Shown: positions 1-8,876, counted from the first letter of the stretch. The stretch: 64,000 bases of DNA from Sphingobacteriaceae bacterium (GCA_903642215.1 CAHJWG010000001.1:310001-374000); one strand, 5' to 3'. Notes: generated by a model from the sequence alone, not told the origin. A program made the numbers and translations.

Positions 1-1610
1 CCTCGTTCTGTGTAAGTTTTGATATTGATTAGCAGCCGGCGTTCCTCGCTTTTGTATTTTAAAGCGTTGGACAGCAGGTTCGTCAGTACACTTTCCAAAT
101 AATTTTCCTTAAAAAATACGACCGGTGCTTCTGTAAAATCTTCTTCAATCTGTGCATCGGCGGCTTCAACCAAATAAGAAAGTGTTGCTTTTACCTTTTC
201 CCAGGCAGTGGCAATAGTTAAAGGTTCGGCAATTTTATCGTCCTCGCTTTTAATCAGCAAAACATCAATAATATCATTTACGGTGATGTTAAGCTTGTTG
301 GTAGAACTTTTAACCGCTTCAATCAGCTCCAGCGTATCTTCATCCCGGATGGTTTCGCTATCCAGCAAACCCAATAATCCGGTTAAATTAGCCAGCGGCG
401 CACGCAGATTATGCGAGATAACGTACGAAAACTGCTTCAATTCGTTGTTGCTTGTTTCCAGCTCACGGATGATGTTTCCGTTTTCTGTTTCAATTGCTTT
501 CCGTGCTGAAACATCCCGGTAAACTGCTACAAAATGCGTGGTTTCGCCATGCTCATCTTCCACCGGACTTACACTGTAATCAACCCAATAATCTATTTTA
601 TTATTTTTATAATTGATAAAACGGGTTTCAAAAGTTTCGCCGTGTTTATTTGCTGATGCTTCTTTTACCGGATGTTTTTTGTGAACCATCGTTGGCTTTT
701 GCCCAAGCATTTCCTGCGCCGTATAACCCGACAGGTAATGGAACGCCGTGTTGCTGTAAATGATTTCAGAATCGCAAAAATCTGCCGAAATATTTTTGGT
801 GATAATCACGCCGTCTGTACTGTTGTTAATGGCCGATTGCAGCAAAAGCAACTGCTGCTGCGTTTCCTCCGTAATTTCGGGTTGCTGTACAATTTGCTGC
901 TTCGTTTGCTCGATAATAACTGCCAGCCGGCAGGTTTTATGGTTCAGCTGAATTAAATTCGTCATCACTTCTACCGAAACCGCTTCTCCGTTTTTTTTAC
1001 GATGCTGCCGTTTGCCGGCAAAACTTTTAGGGTTTATTTCGTACTGCTGCTGTAAATCGGATAGGTTTATTGCAGCAAACTCCGGCGCAGTATAACCATA
1101 AAAATTTTCGGCAGCTTCGTTGACGAGGATAATTTTTTTATGCTCCAATTCGTAAACTAAAACCGGCAGCGGATTACGGTTAAACAAGCTTTTATATTGC
1201 TGCACGGAAGTTAAAACCTGCAAATTTTTGATGCGCCGAGCCACCGCGCAAGTAATGCTTTTATATAAAACGTAGCTATTTAGGTTTTCCTTGCGGATGA
1301 AATCCTGCGCGCCCAAACGGATGGCCTCCAAACCGGGTTCCTCTTCGTTATGATCTGTTAAGATAATTACAGCCGGATGATCTGCTTTTTGTAACAGTTG
1401 ATTAAATAACTCGTTTTCAACAAGCTGCGTAAATTTTAAGCTGAGCAACAACACATCAAAACCGATGGAAGAATTAATTTTGACCGCTTTTTCAAAATCC
1501 TGACAATAAACCAGTACCGGATTGTTAAACGCTTTGTTGATGTAGCCATTTATCAGTATAAAATCCGTTGCTTCCCCAACAATTAAAATGTTTAACGCGC
1601 GCTCCTCCAT
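1..1610 (-). CDS. PAS-domain sensor histidine kinase with degenerate receiver domain (3' end cut by window edge)
   Basis: My own translation of the minus strand from the ATG at 1610 stays open to the window edge (536 codons seen). Order of parts: a receiver-like domain (about 1-125), a first PAS domain (about 145-240), a second PAS/PAC domain (about 265-385, ending SARKAIETE), a HisKA H-box (ISHNLRAPL, His about 400), then the beginning of the ATPase domain (ESVLTNLLSNALKYKSEE, the N box). It is probably a soluble light, redox or ligand sensor kinase, since I see no membrane segment. Oddity: the receiver reads DVLLLSL where an Asp is expected (Ser57), and it lacks the N-terminal acidic pair, so it is probably a pseudo-receiver that cannot be phosphorylated. 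One copy of the genome-wide motif encodes VKEASA inside PAS2. The C-terminal G boxes lie outside the window. Confidence 0.88.
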   Translation of the reverse strand, partial: MEERALNILIVGEATDFILINGYINKAFNNPVLVYCQDFEKAVKINSSIGFDVLLLSLKFTQLVENELFNQLLQKADHPAVIILTDHNEEEPGLEAIRLGAQDFIRKENLNSYVLYKSITCAVARRIKNLQVLTSVQQYKSLFNRNPLPVLVYELEHKKIILVNEAAENFYGYTAPEFAAINLSDLQQQYEINPKSFAGKRQHRKKNGEAVSVEVMTNLIQLNHKTCRLAVIIEQTKQQIVQQPEITEETQQQLLLLQSAINNSTDGVIITKNISADFCDSEIIYSNTAFHYLSGYTAQEMLGQKPTMVHKKHPVKEASANKHGETFETRFINYKNNKIDYWVDYSVSPVEDEHGETTHFVAVYRDVSARKAIETENGNIIRELETSNNELKQFSYVISHNLRAPLANLTGLLGLLDSETIRDEDTLELIEAVKSSTNKLNITVNDIIDVLLIKSEDDKIAEPLTIATAWEKVKATLSYLVEAADAQIEEDFTEAPVVFFKENYLESVLTNLLSNALKYKSEERRLLINIKTYTER

Positions 1611-1959
1611 CGTGTAAAAATCCTTACAACTCTGCCGTTAACAATTCCGGCTGAGAACCGCCTAACCTAAAGTTTTGAAAGTGAAGCAAAGTAATGGTTA
1701 AGGCTTTTTTTATCATTAATTTTAGGCGAAAATTGTCTTGGTTATACGCTTTCAATTTGAAAAGAAATACATTGTAAACATTTACGTAATAAGTGCTTTA
1801 TAAGTATTTACAACTTGTAAAGATATGTACAGGCTTGCATATAATTAAATATTTTTACACGAATACATTGTTTTACAATTGTTTATACAAAATATTTTCT
1901 GTAAAAGCAAAGATGTAAGGATTTGTATAACTGCCGTTTTATAATATTAATTTAAAATC
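1611..1959. other. AT-rich intergenic region between divergent genes
   Basis: No gene seen. The stretch separates the divergently transcribed kinase and Smr genes, so it should hold both promoters. It is rich in TTTACA/TGTAAA words, including a near-palindrome TTTACAACTTGTAAA at about 1806-1820 and others near 1771, 1851 and 1873. They could be a repeated operator, but with no defined consensus this is only a suggestion. Confidence 0.4.
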
Positions 1960-2907
1960 ATGAAATTTAAACTGGGCGATTTTGTTCGTTTTGTGGAAGA
2001 GAAAAGAGAAGGGTTTATCACCCGGATTATTGATGAACAAACCGTTGGCGTAACCGGCGACGATGATTTTGAAATTCCGGTTTTAGTTACCAAAGTTACT
2101 TCTGTTTATGGCCGCGAAGCAAAAATTGCCGCTGTAAAAGAGCAGGAAATAGTGGCAGAAGCAGCTTCGGCAGAGTTTGTATCGAAAGGGATTTACCTGG
2201 CTGTAATTCCAGAAAAGCAAATTACTTCGGTGGTGCAGTTTCAGCTCATCAACAATACTTCTTATACGTTACTTGCTTCTTTTAGCACCGAAAAAAACCA
2301 GGAATATAAAGGCGAATTTGCGGGACTGATCAACCCAAAAACTGCGGTAAAAGTATTTTCTGCGGCTTTGCCGGATATTTCGATCTGGCCGAAATTTATT
2401 TTCCAATTGTTGTATCACAGCAAGCAAAAAGCAGATTTTTTAGATCCGCTGATCTACGAAGAACGTTTTAAAGCGAAAGATTTTGCCGGATCAAAAACCG
2501 CCGTTCATGTTTTAAACCAGCAAGGCTGGCAGTTTCAATTGGATTTAGGCGAAGTAAAAGTAGATGCTGAAAAGTTAAAGGAAAGCTTCTTTAAATCTGC
2601 GGAGGAGAAAAAAGTAGTAGATAAACCTTTTAAAGAGATTGATCTCCACATCGAAAAACTGCGTGAAGATTACCAGTTTTTAAACAGCAGCGACATTATT
2701 AAAACGCAGTTGGAACGTTTCCAAAAAACGCTGGATGCCGCGATTGTGCATCAGTTACCGTCGGTTGTTTTTATTCATGGCGTGGGCAACGGCATTTTGC
2801 GCCACGAAATTCATAAAATAGTAAGTAAACATCCGCAGGTAAAAACCTTTACAGATGCCCGGAAAGAAAAATTTGGTTACGGTGCCACAGAAGTTTTCCT
2901 GAAATAG
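1960..2907 (+). CDS. DUF2027/Smr-domain protein
   Basis: A 315-residue protein with the N-terminal DUF2027-type module common in Bacteroidota (begins MKFKLGDFVRFVEEKREG) and a C-terminal Smr domain (about 225-315) showing the DLHIEKL and HGVGNGILRHEI motifs. Smr domains are MutS2-type nucleic-acid-binding or nicking modules; here there is no MutS ATPase part, so this is a stand-alone Smr protein. The DNA or RNA role in this phylum is not settled. It is followed after 37 bases (holding one copy of the dispersed motif) by the glycosyltransferase gene, so the two may be co-transcribed. Confidence 0.85.
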   Translation: MKFKLGDFVRFVEEKREGFITRIIDEQTVGVTGDDDFEIPVLVTKVTSVYGREAKIAAVKEQEIVAEAASAEFVSKGIYLAVIPEKQITSVVQFQLINNTSYTLLASFSTEKNQEYKGEFAGLINPKTAVKVFSAALPDISIWPKFIFQLLYHSKQKADFLDPLIYEERFKAKDFAGSKTAVHVLNQQGWQFQLDLGEVKVDAEKLKESFFKSAEEKKVVDKPFKEIDLHIEKLREDYQFLNSSDIIKTQLERFQKTLDAAIVHQLPSVVFIHGVGNGILRHEIHKIVSKHPQVKTFTDARKEKFGYGATEVFLK

Positions 2908-2944
2908 ATTTTATACCGATAAAAACAGCATCAGCCTAAAAACC

Positions 2945-4630
2945 ATGTTTGCCGCCGAACCAAAACCGCTTTACAACTGGCTTTATTTTTTTATTACGCT
3001 GGCAGTTTTGCTTAATTTCAGCGGACTTTTTACTACAATTCTCGGTTTAGACGGCCCGCTTTACGCTTGTATTGCCAAAACGATGGTGCAGCGGCACGAT
3101 TACATAAACCTTTTTTCGCAGGGGAAAGACTGGCTTGATAAACCTCATTTCCCGTTTTGGATTACCTCATTATCGTTCCGCATTTTTGGTTTTGAAACTT
3201 GGGCCTACAAAATACCAGCCATTTTATTTGTGTTGATGGGCGCAGCTTACACTTATTTATTCTGCAAAAATCTGTACAATAAAGAGATTGCATTATGGTC
3301 GGTTTTGATACTTTTAACAGCCCAACACCTGATCATTTCCAACAACGATGTGCGTGCCGAACCTTATTTAACCGGTTTAATTATCGCTTCCGTTTATCAT
3401 TTCTATAAAACACTCGATAAAAACAGCATTTGGCAATTAGTTTTAGCTTGCCTTTTTGCGGCTTGTGCCGTTATGACGAAAGGTATTTTTGCGCTAATCC
3501 CGATTTTTGGTGCTTTTGCCGGACAATTTATCCTCACTAAAAATTGGAAACAGCTTTTCCACCCACGCTGGCTGCTGGCTTTTATTTTGGTGATACTGTT
3601 TTTAGCACCCGAAATTTATTGTTTGTACGAGCAGTTTGATTTGCATCCGGAGAAGTTAGTTTTTGATCAGCATAAAGTTTCCGGCATAAAGTTTTTTTTC
3701 TGGGACAGTCAGTTCGGCCGGTTTTTTAATAATGGGCCGATCAAAGGCCACGGCGATCCGTTTTTCTTTTTTCATACCTTACTTTGGGCGTTTATTCCAT
3801 GGTCGATATTATTGTATATTGCTATTTTTCAATTTTTTAGAAACCCAAATCAGCAAAAAAGAGAATGGTTTTGTATTTGCGGTGCACTGCTTACTTTCTT
3901 AGTTTTTTCGGCTTCCAAATTCCAATTGCCGCATTATATCACCATTATTTTTCCGTTTCTGGCCATCATCACCGCGCAGTACTTAATCGGCATAAAAACA
4001 GCAAAAAGCTGGCGCGCTATCCGCATTACGCAAACGGTTGTTTTGGTTTTGCTGGTTTTGATTATTCTGATGCTGCAATACTTTTATCGAGCAGAAAACA
4101 TCACGATTTTTACGCTTTTACCGTTAGTTTTTACGGTTGCGCTTTTCATTTTTATATCGATAAAAACAGCATTTGGCAGTAAATACAACCTGCTTTTTCA
4201 ATCGGTTTTGGTATCGGTTTTTATCAACCTTTTTCTCAATTTAAATTTTTACCCGTCGCTTTTAAAATACCAATCCGGCAGTGAAGCTGCATTTTATGTT
4301 GATAAAAACAGTACGCTCAACAACTTGCCGGTAGCACAATTAAAGCAGGAAGAATATTCGCATTCGCTGGAGTTTTACTTAAACCGGCCGCTAATTTTGG
4401 TTGATGAAAACAGCAAAGAAAACTTCCCGCAAAAACCATTTTTACTGTATGTTTCTGCAGATGGCGCAAAACGTTTAACCGAAAAAGGCTGGAAAATAAA
4501 GCTGATTAAATCTTTTGATGATTATTTAGTAACGCGTTTAAAAGGGAAATTTTTGAATTTTAGAACGAGGCAGGAGACGATAACACAAATGCAATTAGTG
4601 CTGTTGGAAAAAGACTTTAATACTAAATAA
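2945..4630 (+). CDS. ArnT-like membrane glycosyltransferase (PMT_2/GT83 family)
   Basis: A 561-residue polytopic membrane protein with about 11-13 hydrophobic segments. The first periplasmic loop carries the acidic signature of the family (LDGPLYACIAKTM, then DWLDKPHFPFW), as in ArnT and other undecaprenyl-phosphate-sugar-dependent transferases. It probably moves a sugar from a lipid carrier to lipid A or another envelope acceptor; the substrate cannot be read from the sequence. The gene holds two copies of the dispersed motif with the same flanks (3416 and 4159) read in two different frames, once as DKNSIW and once as SIKTAFG. Confidence 0.85.
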   Translation: MFAAEPKPLYNWLYFFITLAVLLNFSGLFTTILGLDGPLYACIAKTMVQRHDYINLFSQGKDWLDKPHFPFWITSLSFRIFGFETWAYKIPAILFVLMGAAYTYLFCKNLYNKEIALWSVLILLTAQHLIISNNDVRAEPYLTGLIIASVYHFYKTLDKNSIWQLVLACLFAACAVMTKGIFALIPIFGAFAGQFILTKNWKQLFHPRWLLAFILVILFLAPEIYCLYEQFDLHPEKLVFDQHKVSGIKFFFWDSQFGRFFNNGPIKGHGDPFFFFHTLLWAFIPWSILLYIAIFQFFRNPNQQKREWFCICGALLTFLVFSASKFQLPHYITIIFPFLAIITAQYLIGIKTAKSWRAIRITQTVVLVLLVLIILMLQYFYRAENITIFTLLPLVFTVALFIFISIKTAFGSKYNLLFQSVLVSVFINLFLNLNFYPSLLKYQSGSEAAFYVDKNSTLNNLPVAQLKQEEYSHSLEFYLNRPLILVDENSKENFPQKPFLLYVSADGAKRLTEKGWKIKLIKSFDDYLVTRLKGKFLNFRTRQETITQMQLVLLEKDFNTK

Positions 4631-4689
4631 TTATCCAATCAAGTTACTATCATGATATCATTTTAAAGAGAAAAACAATAGATTTGAAT

Positions 4690-4890
4690 ATGGACATACA
4701 ATTTGTATCGGATAACAAGGGGAAAGTAAAAGCTGTTCAGGTTTCGTTGGAAGATTGGGAATCAATAACTAAAAAAGCTGAGGCTTTTGATATAGCAAAC
4801 AGTATCCGCCAGGGTTTAAAAGAGGTTGAATTGATAGAAAGCGGACAATTAAAAGCAAAAAGCATGGACAAATTACTGAATGAGTTATAA
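4690..4890 (+). CDS. Antitoxin of a RelE-type toxin-antitoxin pair
   Basis: A small acidic/basic protein of 66 residues from the ATG at 4690 (MDIQFVSDNKGKVKAVQVSL); a TTG two codons upstream is an alternative start. The opening VKAVQVSLEDWESI resembles the short Bacteroidota antitoxins that precede RelE/ParE-like toxins. It overlaps the downstream gene by 11 bases, the usual tight coupling of such modules. It should bind and neutralise the toxin and repress the operon. There is no recognisable helix-turn-helix. Confidence 0.75.
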   Translation: MDIQFVSDNKGKVKAVQVSLEDWESITKKAEAFDIANSIRQGLKEVELIESGQLKAKSMDKLLNEL

Positions 4891-5209
4891 CATTATTCCA
4901 ACGCCTAACTTTGAAAAAGAGTTAAAAAGGCTTGTTAAAAGACATCGCTCTCTTAAAGTTGACCTTAATACTTTATTAGAATCTCTTAAAGAAGCTCCGA
5001 TACAAGGAGTGGAAATTATTAAGAATTGTTATAAAATTCGTTTTGCTATTAAAAGCAAAGGAAAAGGCAAAAGCGGTGGCGGACGTTTAGTTACTTTTAT
5101 CAAGATACAAAACGAACGTATTTATTTACTTTCTATTTATGACAAATCAGATCAGGAAACGATTTCAGATCAGGATTTAAAATATTTGCTTAACGAATTA
5201 CAAGAGTGA
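4880..5209 (+). CDS. RelE/ParE-superfamily toxin
   Basis: A 109-residue basic protein opening IIPTPNFEKELKRLVKRHRS, typical of the RelE/YoeB/YafQ fold (strand, then helical hairpin with KEL.RL.K). Later segments VEIIKNCYKIRFAIKSKGKGKSGG and IYLLSIYDKSD fit the central beta sheet, and the C-terminal helix reads DLKYLLNELQE. The family cleaves mRNA on the ribosome or poisons gyrase; which applies is not visible. The start overlaps the antitoxin gene. Confidence 0.8.
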   Translation: MSYNIIPTPNFEKELKRLVKRHRSLKVDLNTLLESLKEAPIQGVEIIKNCYKIRFAIKSKGKGKSGGGRLVTFIKIQNERIYLLSIYDKSDQETISDQDLKYLLNELQE

Positions 5210-5219
5210 TTGTAAAAAT

Positions 5220-5957
5220 TTAGGAATTAGCTCCTAAAATATCCACCACACCTCCGATAATTACCAATGCCGGATAAGTTAGCTTTTGTGATTCGGCCAT
5301 TTTGGGCAAATCTCTAACCAAACCTTTTACCGATTTTTGATACGGCAAAGAAGCATGCTGGATAATCGCCGCTGGAAAATCGCCTTTGCCAGCTGACAGA
5401 TAAGTTGCCGCAATCTCGGCCAGCTTTTTCATGCCCATATAAATTACAACGGTTGCATTACTTTGCATCGCCAAACGTAAATCCGCAGAAAGCGAACCGT
5501 CTTTTTTAGTGCCTGTTATCGCCCAAACGCTTTCGCTCAAATTGCGATGTGTCAGCGGAATATCTTGGAAGCCAGCTGCCTGCATACTGGTAATCCCGGG
5601 AATGAAATAGGTTTTGATGCCATTTTCCCGTGCAAATAAAATCTCTTCAAAACCACGGCCAAAAATAAACGGATCGCCGCCTTTTAAACGAATTACTTGT
5701 CCGCTGGCAAACGCATAATGTTTAATCAGTTCCAAAATTTTTTCCTGTGGCGTGTATTCTCCGTAAGGCTGTTTGCCAACATAAACCATTTCGCAGGTTT
5801 TTGGAGCGATATCCAACAGTTGTTTATTGGCCAAGTTATCATACAAAATAACTTTAGCCTGCAGCAGTAATTTATAAGCTTTTACGGTAATCAGCTCCGG
5901 ATCGCCCGGCCCGGCACCAACTACAAATAATTCCGGTTGTTTAGTTTCATCGCCCAT
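5220..5957 (-). CDS. cobA: Uroporphyrinogen-III C-methyltransferase (SUMT)
   Basis: A 245-residue SAM-dependent tetrapyrrole methylase: VVGAGPGDPELITVKA at the N terminus, then YVGKQ, and the SUMT signature VIRLKGGDPFIFGRG. It methylates uroporphyrinogen III at C2 and C7 to precorrin-2 for siroheme or cobalamin. It is about the usual length of a single-domain CobA, with no CysG or HemD fusion, and no other siroheme or nitrite/sulfite reductase gene adjoins it. The start codon ATG (5957) lies inside a copy of the dispersed motif (GGTAAAAGAAGCATG), and a -7 element sits just upstream. Confidence 0.9.
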   Translation of the reverse strand: MGDETKQPELFVVGAGPGDPELITVKAYKLLLQAKVILYDNLANKQLLDIAPKTCEMVYVGKQPYGEYTPQEKILELIKHYAFASGQVIRLKGGDPFIFGRGFEEILFARENGIKTYFIPGITSMQAAGFQDIPLTHRNLSESVWAITGTKKDGSLSADLRLAMQSNATVVIYMGMKKLAEIAATYLSAGKGDFPAAIIQHASLPYQKSVKGLVRDLPKMAESQKLTYPALVIIGGVVDILGANS

Positions 5958-5981
5958 GCTTCTTTTACCGGCATATTTTTA

Positions 5982-5989
5982 CAAAAATA
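5982..5989 (-). promoter_or_regulatory. Possible Bacteroidota -7 element for cobA
   Basis: On the minus strand this reads TATTTTTG, matching the phylum consensus TAnnTTTG, 25 bases before the cobA start. I could not identify a convincing -33 TTG element. Confidence 0.45.
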
Positions 5990-6183
5990 AGCTTATTTAC
6001 TTTTCATGGTGCAATTCGGCGTTAAACTCTTTTACAAGCAATGTATGCAAAAGCTAAAAAGCAGTTTTTTAGCTTTTGCAGATAAATTGGAAGAAAGATA
6101 AAAAATTACACATATCGTTTAAACAACAATTTATTTAACTGTTAATTTGGATAAAGCCAACTCAATTTCCGCTTAAATAATTT

Positions 6184-7128
6184 ATGAAAACTACCGATAA
6201 AAGAAGCATCCTTTTCCTTGCGGTACTGATGATTACTTTAATATTTCCGGCTGCTTCTCCTGCCAAAACGATAAAGGTTATTTTTGATACAACTCTCCAA
6301 AAATCAAATTTGATTGCAGATGGTGCAAAGCCGAAGCTAATTTCTAAACAATTTAGCTTTACAGAAGGCCCGGCGGTTGATAAAAAAGGAAACATATTTT
6401 TTACCGATCAGCCGAATGATCAGATTTGGGAATATGATTTGAACGGAAAACTTTCTGTTTTTCTAAGTAAAACCGGCCGTTCAAACGGTTTGTATTTTGA
6501 TAAAAAAGGCAACCTGATTGCTTGTGCCGATGAACACGATCAGCTTTGGTCGATCAACCCAAAAGGAAAAATAAAAGTATTGGTTAAAAATTTGGATGGC
6601 AAATTATTAAACGGCCCGAACGATTTATGGATTGATAAAAAAGGCGGCATTTACATCACCGATCCTTATTATCAACGTGATTACTGGGCGCGGAAAAAGC
6701 CGGATTTAGATGGCCAGAAGGTTTATTATCTCTCGAAAGGAAAAAAAGAACTGGTTTTGGTTACTGCTAATTTTGTACAGCCAAACGGAATTGTAGGCAC
6801 GCCGGATGGAAAATATTTATTTGTGGCCGATATTGGTGATCATAAAACTTACAAATATGAGATTAAAGCGGATGGAACTTTAACAAACCGACAGCTTTTT
6901 ACAGCAAAAGGTGCTGACGGAATAACGCTTGACGATCAGGGAAATTTATATTTATCGGGAAATGGGATTACGGTTTTTGATCCCGCGGGAAAACAAATTG
7001 AACATATTGATATTCCTGAAAAATGGACAGCTAACCTTTGTTTTGGCGGCAAAAACGGAGATCAGTTGTTTATTACAGCTTCACAAAGTATCTACCTGCT
7101 GCAAATGAAAGTTAAAGGTGTGGAGTAA
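6184..7128 (+). CDS. Secreted SMP-30/gluconolactonase-family protein
   Basis: A 314-residue protein with a signal peptide (FLAVLMITLIFPAASPA, cleavage about residue 28) and a six-bladed SMP-30/gluconolactonase/LRE-like propeller: EGPAVDKKGNIFFTDQPND, LNGPNDLWIDKKGGIYITDPYY, QPNGIVGTPDGKYLFVADI and GADGITLDDQGNLYLSG. The Glu of FTEGPAVD and the Asn/Asp of NGPND and NGIVGTPDG match the usual metal ligands, so lactonase or related hydrolase activity on a sugar lactone in the periplasm is likely. The early codons hold a copy of the dispersed motif (DKRSI). Confidence 0.85.
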   Translation: MKTTDKRSILFLAVLMITLIFPAASPAKTIKVIFDTTLQKSNLIADGAKPKLISKQFSFTEGPAVDKKGNIFFTDQPNDQIWEYDLNGKLSVFLSKTGRSNGLYFDKKGNLIACADEHDQLWSINPKGKIKVLVKNLDGKLLNGPNDLWIDKKGGIYITDPYYQRDYWARKKPDLDGQKVYYLSKGKKELVLVTANFVQPNGIVGTPDGKYLFVADIGDHKTYKYEIKADGTLTNRQLFTAKGADGITLDDQGNLYLSGNGITVFDPAGKQIEHIDIPEKWTANLCFGGKNGDQLFITASQSIYLLQMKVKGVE

Positions 7129-7134
7129 ATTATT

Positions 7135-7166
7135 GATACTGTTTTTATGCCAGTAAAAGAAGCATC
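7135..7166. terminator. Hairpin made of two opposed dispersed-motif copies
   Basis: A minus-orientation copy (GATACTGTTTTTA) and a plus-orientation copy (TAAAAGAAGCATC) stand six bases apart between the convergent SMP-30 and Uma2 genes. The arms pair imperfectly (about 10 of 13). The position suits a bidirectional terminator. Confidence 0.55.
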
Positions 7167-7722
7167 AGGAAAATAATTTTTGCAGATCAATTTGCAGTCC
7201 TGGTAAAGTATTTAAGCTGATTGTGCCATTTTGCGGCCCTTTTTGCTTCAGTATAAATTCTTCGTTTTCTAAAAAATAAAGCTCTGCATCTTTCCTGATC
7301 GGATCGATAATTAAATATTCTTTTACGCCAAAGCGTTCGTAAAAATCTTTTTTCTGACGGAGATCATAGTAAGCAGTGGAAGGGGAAAGGATTTCGACGA
7401 CTAAATCTGGCACTACAGAAATACGGCCTTCTATTAGTTCTGATTCTGGTTTCCCAGCAATATAGAGCAAATCTGGTTGGAAAATATTTTCTTCATCGAA
7501 ATAAATATCAAGAGGTGCATATAAAAATGTGCCTTCCAGATTATTTTTTTCTAAAAAAGTATCAATTACTTTGAAAATCCTTTTAGATAAAATCTGATGA
7601 TATGGTGTTGGCGATGGCGACATAATTAATTCTCCGTTAATGAGTTGAAAAGGTGCGCCTTCTTCCAGCAGCTGGTAATCTGCTTCGGTATATTTCTTTT
7701 TCTCCGCGGTGTGCATAATCAA
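7165..7722 (-). CDS. Uma2-family (DUF820) putative endonuclease, copy 1
   Basis: A 185-residue PD-(D/E)XK-fold protein of the Uma2 family. Visible landmarks are FQLINGELIMSPSPTPYHQ at the N terminus, the central QPDLLYI and the VVPDLVVEILSPSTA segment carrying the Asp and Glu of the nuclease core, then KKDFYERFGVKEYLIIDP. Such proteins are abundant in Cyanobacteria and Bacteroidota; the cellular role is unknown. It is the downstream member of a tandem pair and its stop overlaps a dispersed-motif copy. Confidence 0.82.
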   Translation of the reverse strand: MIMHTAEKKKYTEADYQLLEEGAPFQLINGELIMSPSPTPYHQILSKRIFKVIDTFLEKNNLEGTFLYAPLDIYFDEENIFQPDLLYIAGKPESELIEGRISVVPDLVVEILSPSTAYYDLRQKKDFYERFGVKEYLIIDPIRKDAELYFLENEEFILKQKGPQNGTISLNTLPGLQIDLQKLFS

Positions 7723-7753
7723 ATTTATACAATTTTGGGTGGTAAAAGAAGGA

Positions 7754-8311
7754 TCAGGAAAATAGCTTTTGCAGATTAATTTGTAAGCCGGGCAATGAAT
7801 TTAGGTTAATCACATCATTTCGCTTTCCCTTTTGCTGTAACTCAAATTTATTTTCGGTTAAAATATAAATTTCAGCATAAAAATATTTTGGATCGATAAT
7901 CAAATATTCTTTTACGCCATAACGCTCGTAAAAACCTTTTTTCTGGTTCACATCGTAATTTGCAGTTGACGGCGAGAGGATTTCAATAACGAGATTCGGC
8001 GCGCCTATAATCCTGTCATGAAGCAATTCTGCTTTTCTCTCGCCAGAAATATAAATTAGATCAGGCTGAAAAATATTCTCTTCATCCAATTTTACATCCA
8101 TCTGAGCATACAAACAAATCCCTTTTGAATCAGCTTTTTCTAAATAAAATTGAATCATTGAAGAAAGCCTGATAGATAAAAGCTGGTGAAAAGGTGTTGG
8201 CGATGGCGACATAACTAATTCTCCGTTAATGAGTTGAAAAGGCGCGCCTTCTTCCAGCAGCTGGTAATCTGCTTCAGTATATTTCTTTTTCTCCGCGGTG
8301 TGCATAATCAA
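7754..8311 (-). CDS. Uma2-family (DUF820) putative endonuclease, copy 2
   Basis: A paralogue of the downstream gene, also 185 residues. The first 40 residues are identical except one (Ile/Val), while the remainder diverges, which points to partial gene conversion or selection on the leader. The core residues are kept: QPDLIYISGE, APNLVIEILSPSTA (Asn in place of the first Asp of the other copy) and KKGFYERYGVKEYLIIDP. The PDL-to-PNL change could weaken the active site. Function unknown. Confidence 0.82.
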   Translation of the reverse strand: MIMHTAEKKKYTEADYQLLEEGAPFQLINGELVMSPSPTPFHQLLSIRLSSMIQFYLEKADSKGICLYAQMDVKLDEENIFQPDLIYISGERKAELLHDRIIGAPNLVIEILSPSTANYDVNQKKGFYERYGVKEYLIIDPKYFYAEIYILTENKFELQQKGKRNDVINLNSLPGLQINLQKLFS

Positions 8312-8348
8312 ATTTATACAATTTTAGGTGGTAAAAGAAGTATGGTAA

Positions 8349-8867
8349 TTAGCCTTGAACCGCAAATAAATCAATGGTGAAAATTAAAACAGAATTTGCC
8401 GGGATACCTGATTGTGGGTTATTACCATAACCTAAAGCCGAAGGAATTATTAATAATATCCTACCATCGGGTTTAACAAACGGAATACCAATTTGCCAGC
8501 CTTTTATCAATCCTTGGTCAACTACTTTACCAGTATTATCAGTAGTAGTACCTAATTTGTGAGAAAAATTTGCACTGGTATCAAATTGCGTTCCATCTAA
8601 AAGTGTACCTCGATAAGCCACGCGAACGGTAGAATTAACCGTTGGCACGGTACCACTTCCAAGCGTAATAATTTGATAATACAAACCTGAAGCATCTTTT
8701 GTAGCGGTAATACTTGGATTAGCTTTTAAATAAGCCTGGATTTTGTCATCATCAATTTTTGCTTGTACAGCCGGATCAACTACTGGTGTTGTTGTCGAGT
8801 TATCGCCCTTTTTACACGCAGAAAAAGCAAGGGTAAAAAGAGCAAGCAATAAAAATATTTTCTTCAT
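8349..8867 (-). CDS. FKBP-type peptidyl-prolyl isomerase lipoprotein
   Basis: A 172-residue lipoprotein: a hydrophobic signal ends in a lipobox (LAFSAC, Cys about 17), a linker follows, then an FKBP domain (about 62-172) with YRGTLLDGTQFDTS, GLIKGWQIGIPFVK, LIIPSALGYGN and IPANSVLIFTIDLF. It should act as a prolyl isomerase and folding helper at the outer or inner membrane. It starts 9 bases after aspS ends, so the two are probably one transcript. Confidence 0.92.
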   Translation of the reverse strand: MKKIFLLLALFTLAFSACKKGDNSTTTPVVDPAVQAKIDDDKIQAYLKANPSITATKDASGLYYQIITLGSGTVPTVNSTVRVAYRGTLLDGTQFDTSANFSHKLGTTTDNTGKVVDQGLIKGWQIGIPFVKPDGRILLIIPSALGYGNNPQSGIPANSVLIFTIDLFAVQG

Positions 8868-8876
8868 GAGGGTATT

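Larger units (their letters stand above)
7152..8345. repeat. Tandem duplication of a ~590-bp Uma2 unit, bounded by the dispersed motif
   Basis: Two direct copies of a unit made of one Uma2 gene plus its upstream leader. Motif-like words stand at 7152, 7741 and 8331, that is, 589-590 bases apart at each unit boundary, and differ in their last bases (GCATC, GGATC, GTATG). The N-terminal coding part and leader are almost identical while the rest has diverged. Confidence 0.75.
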
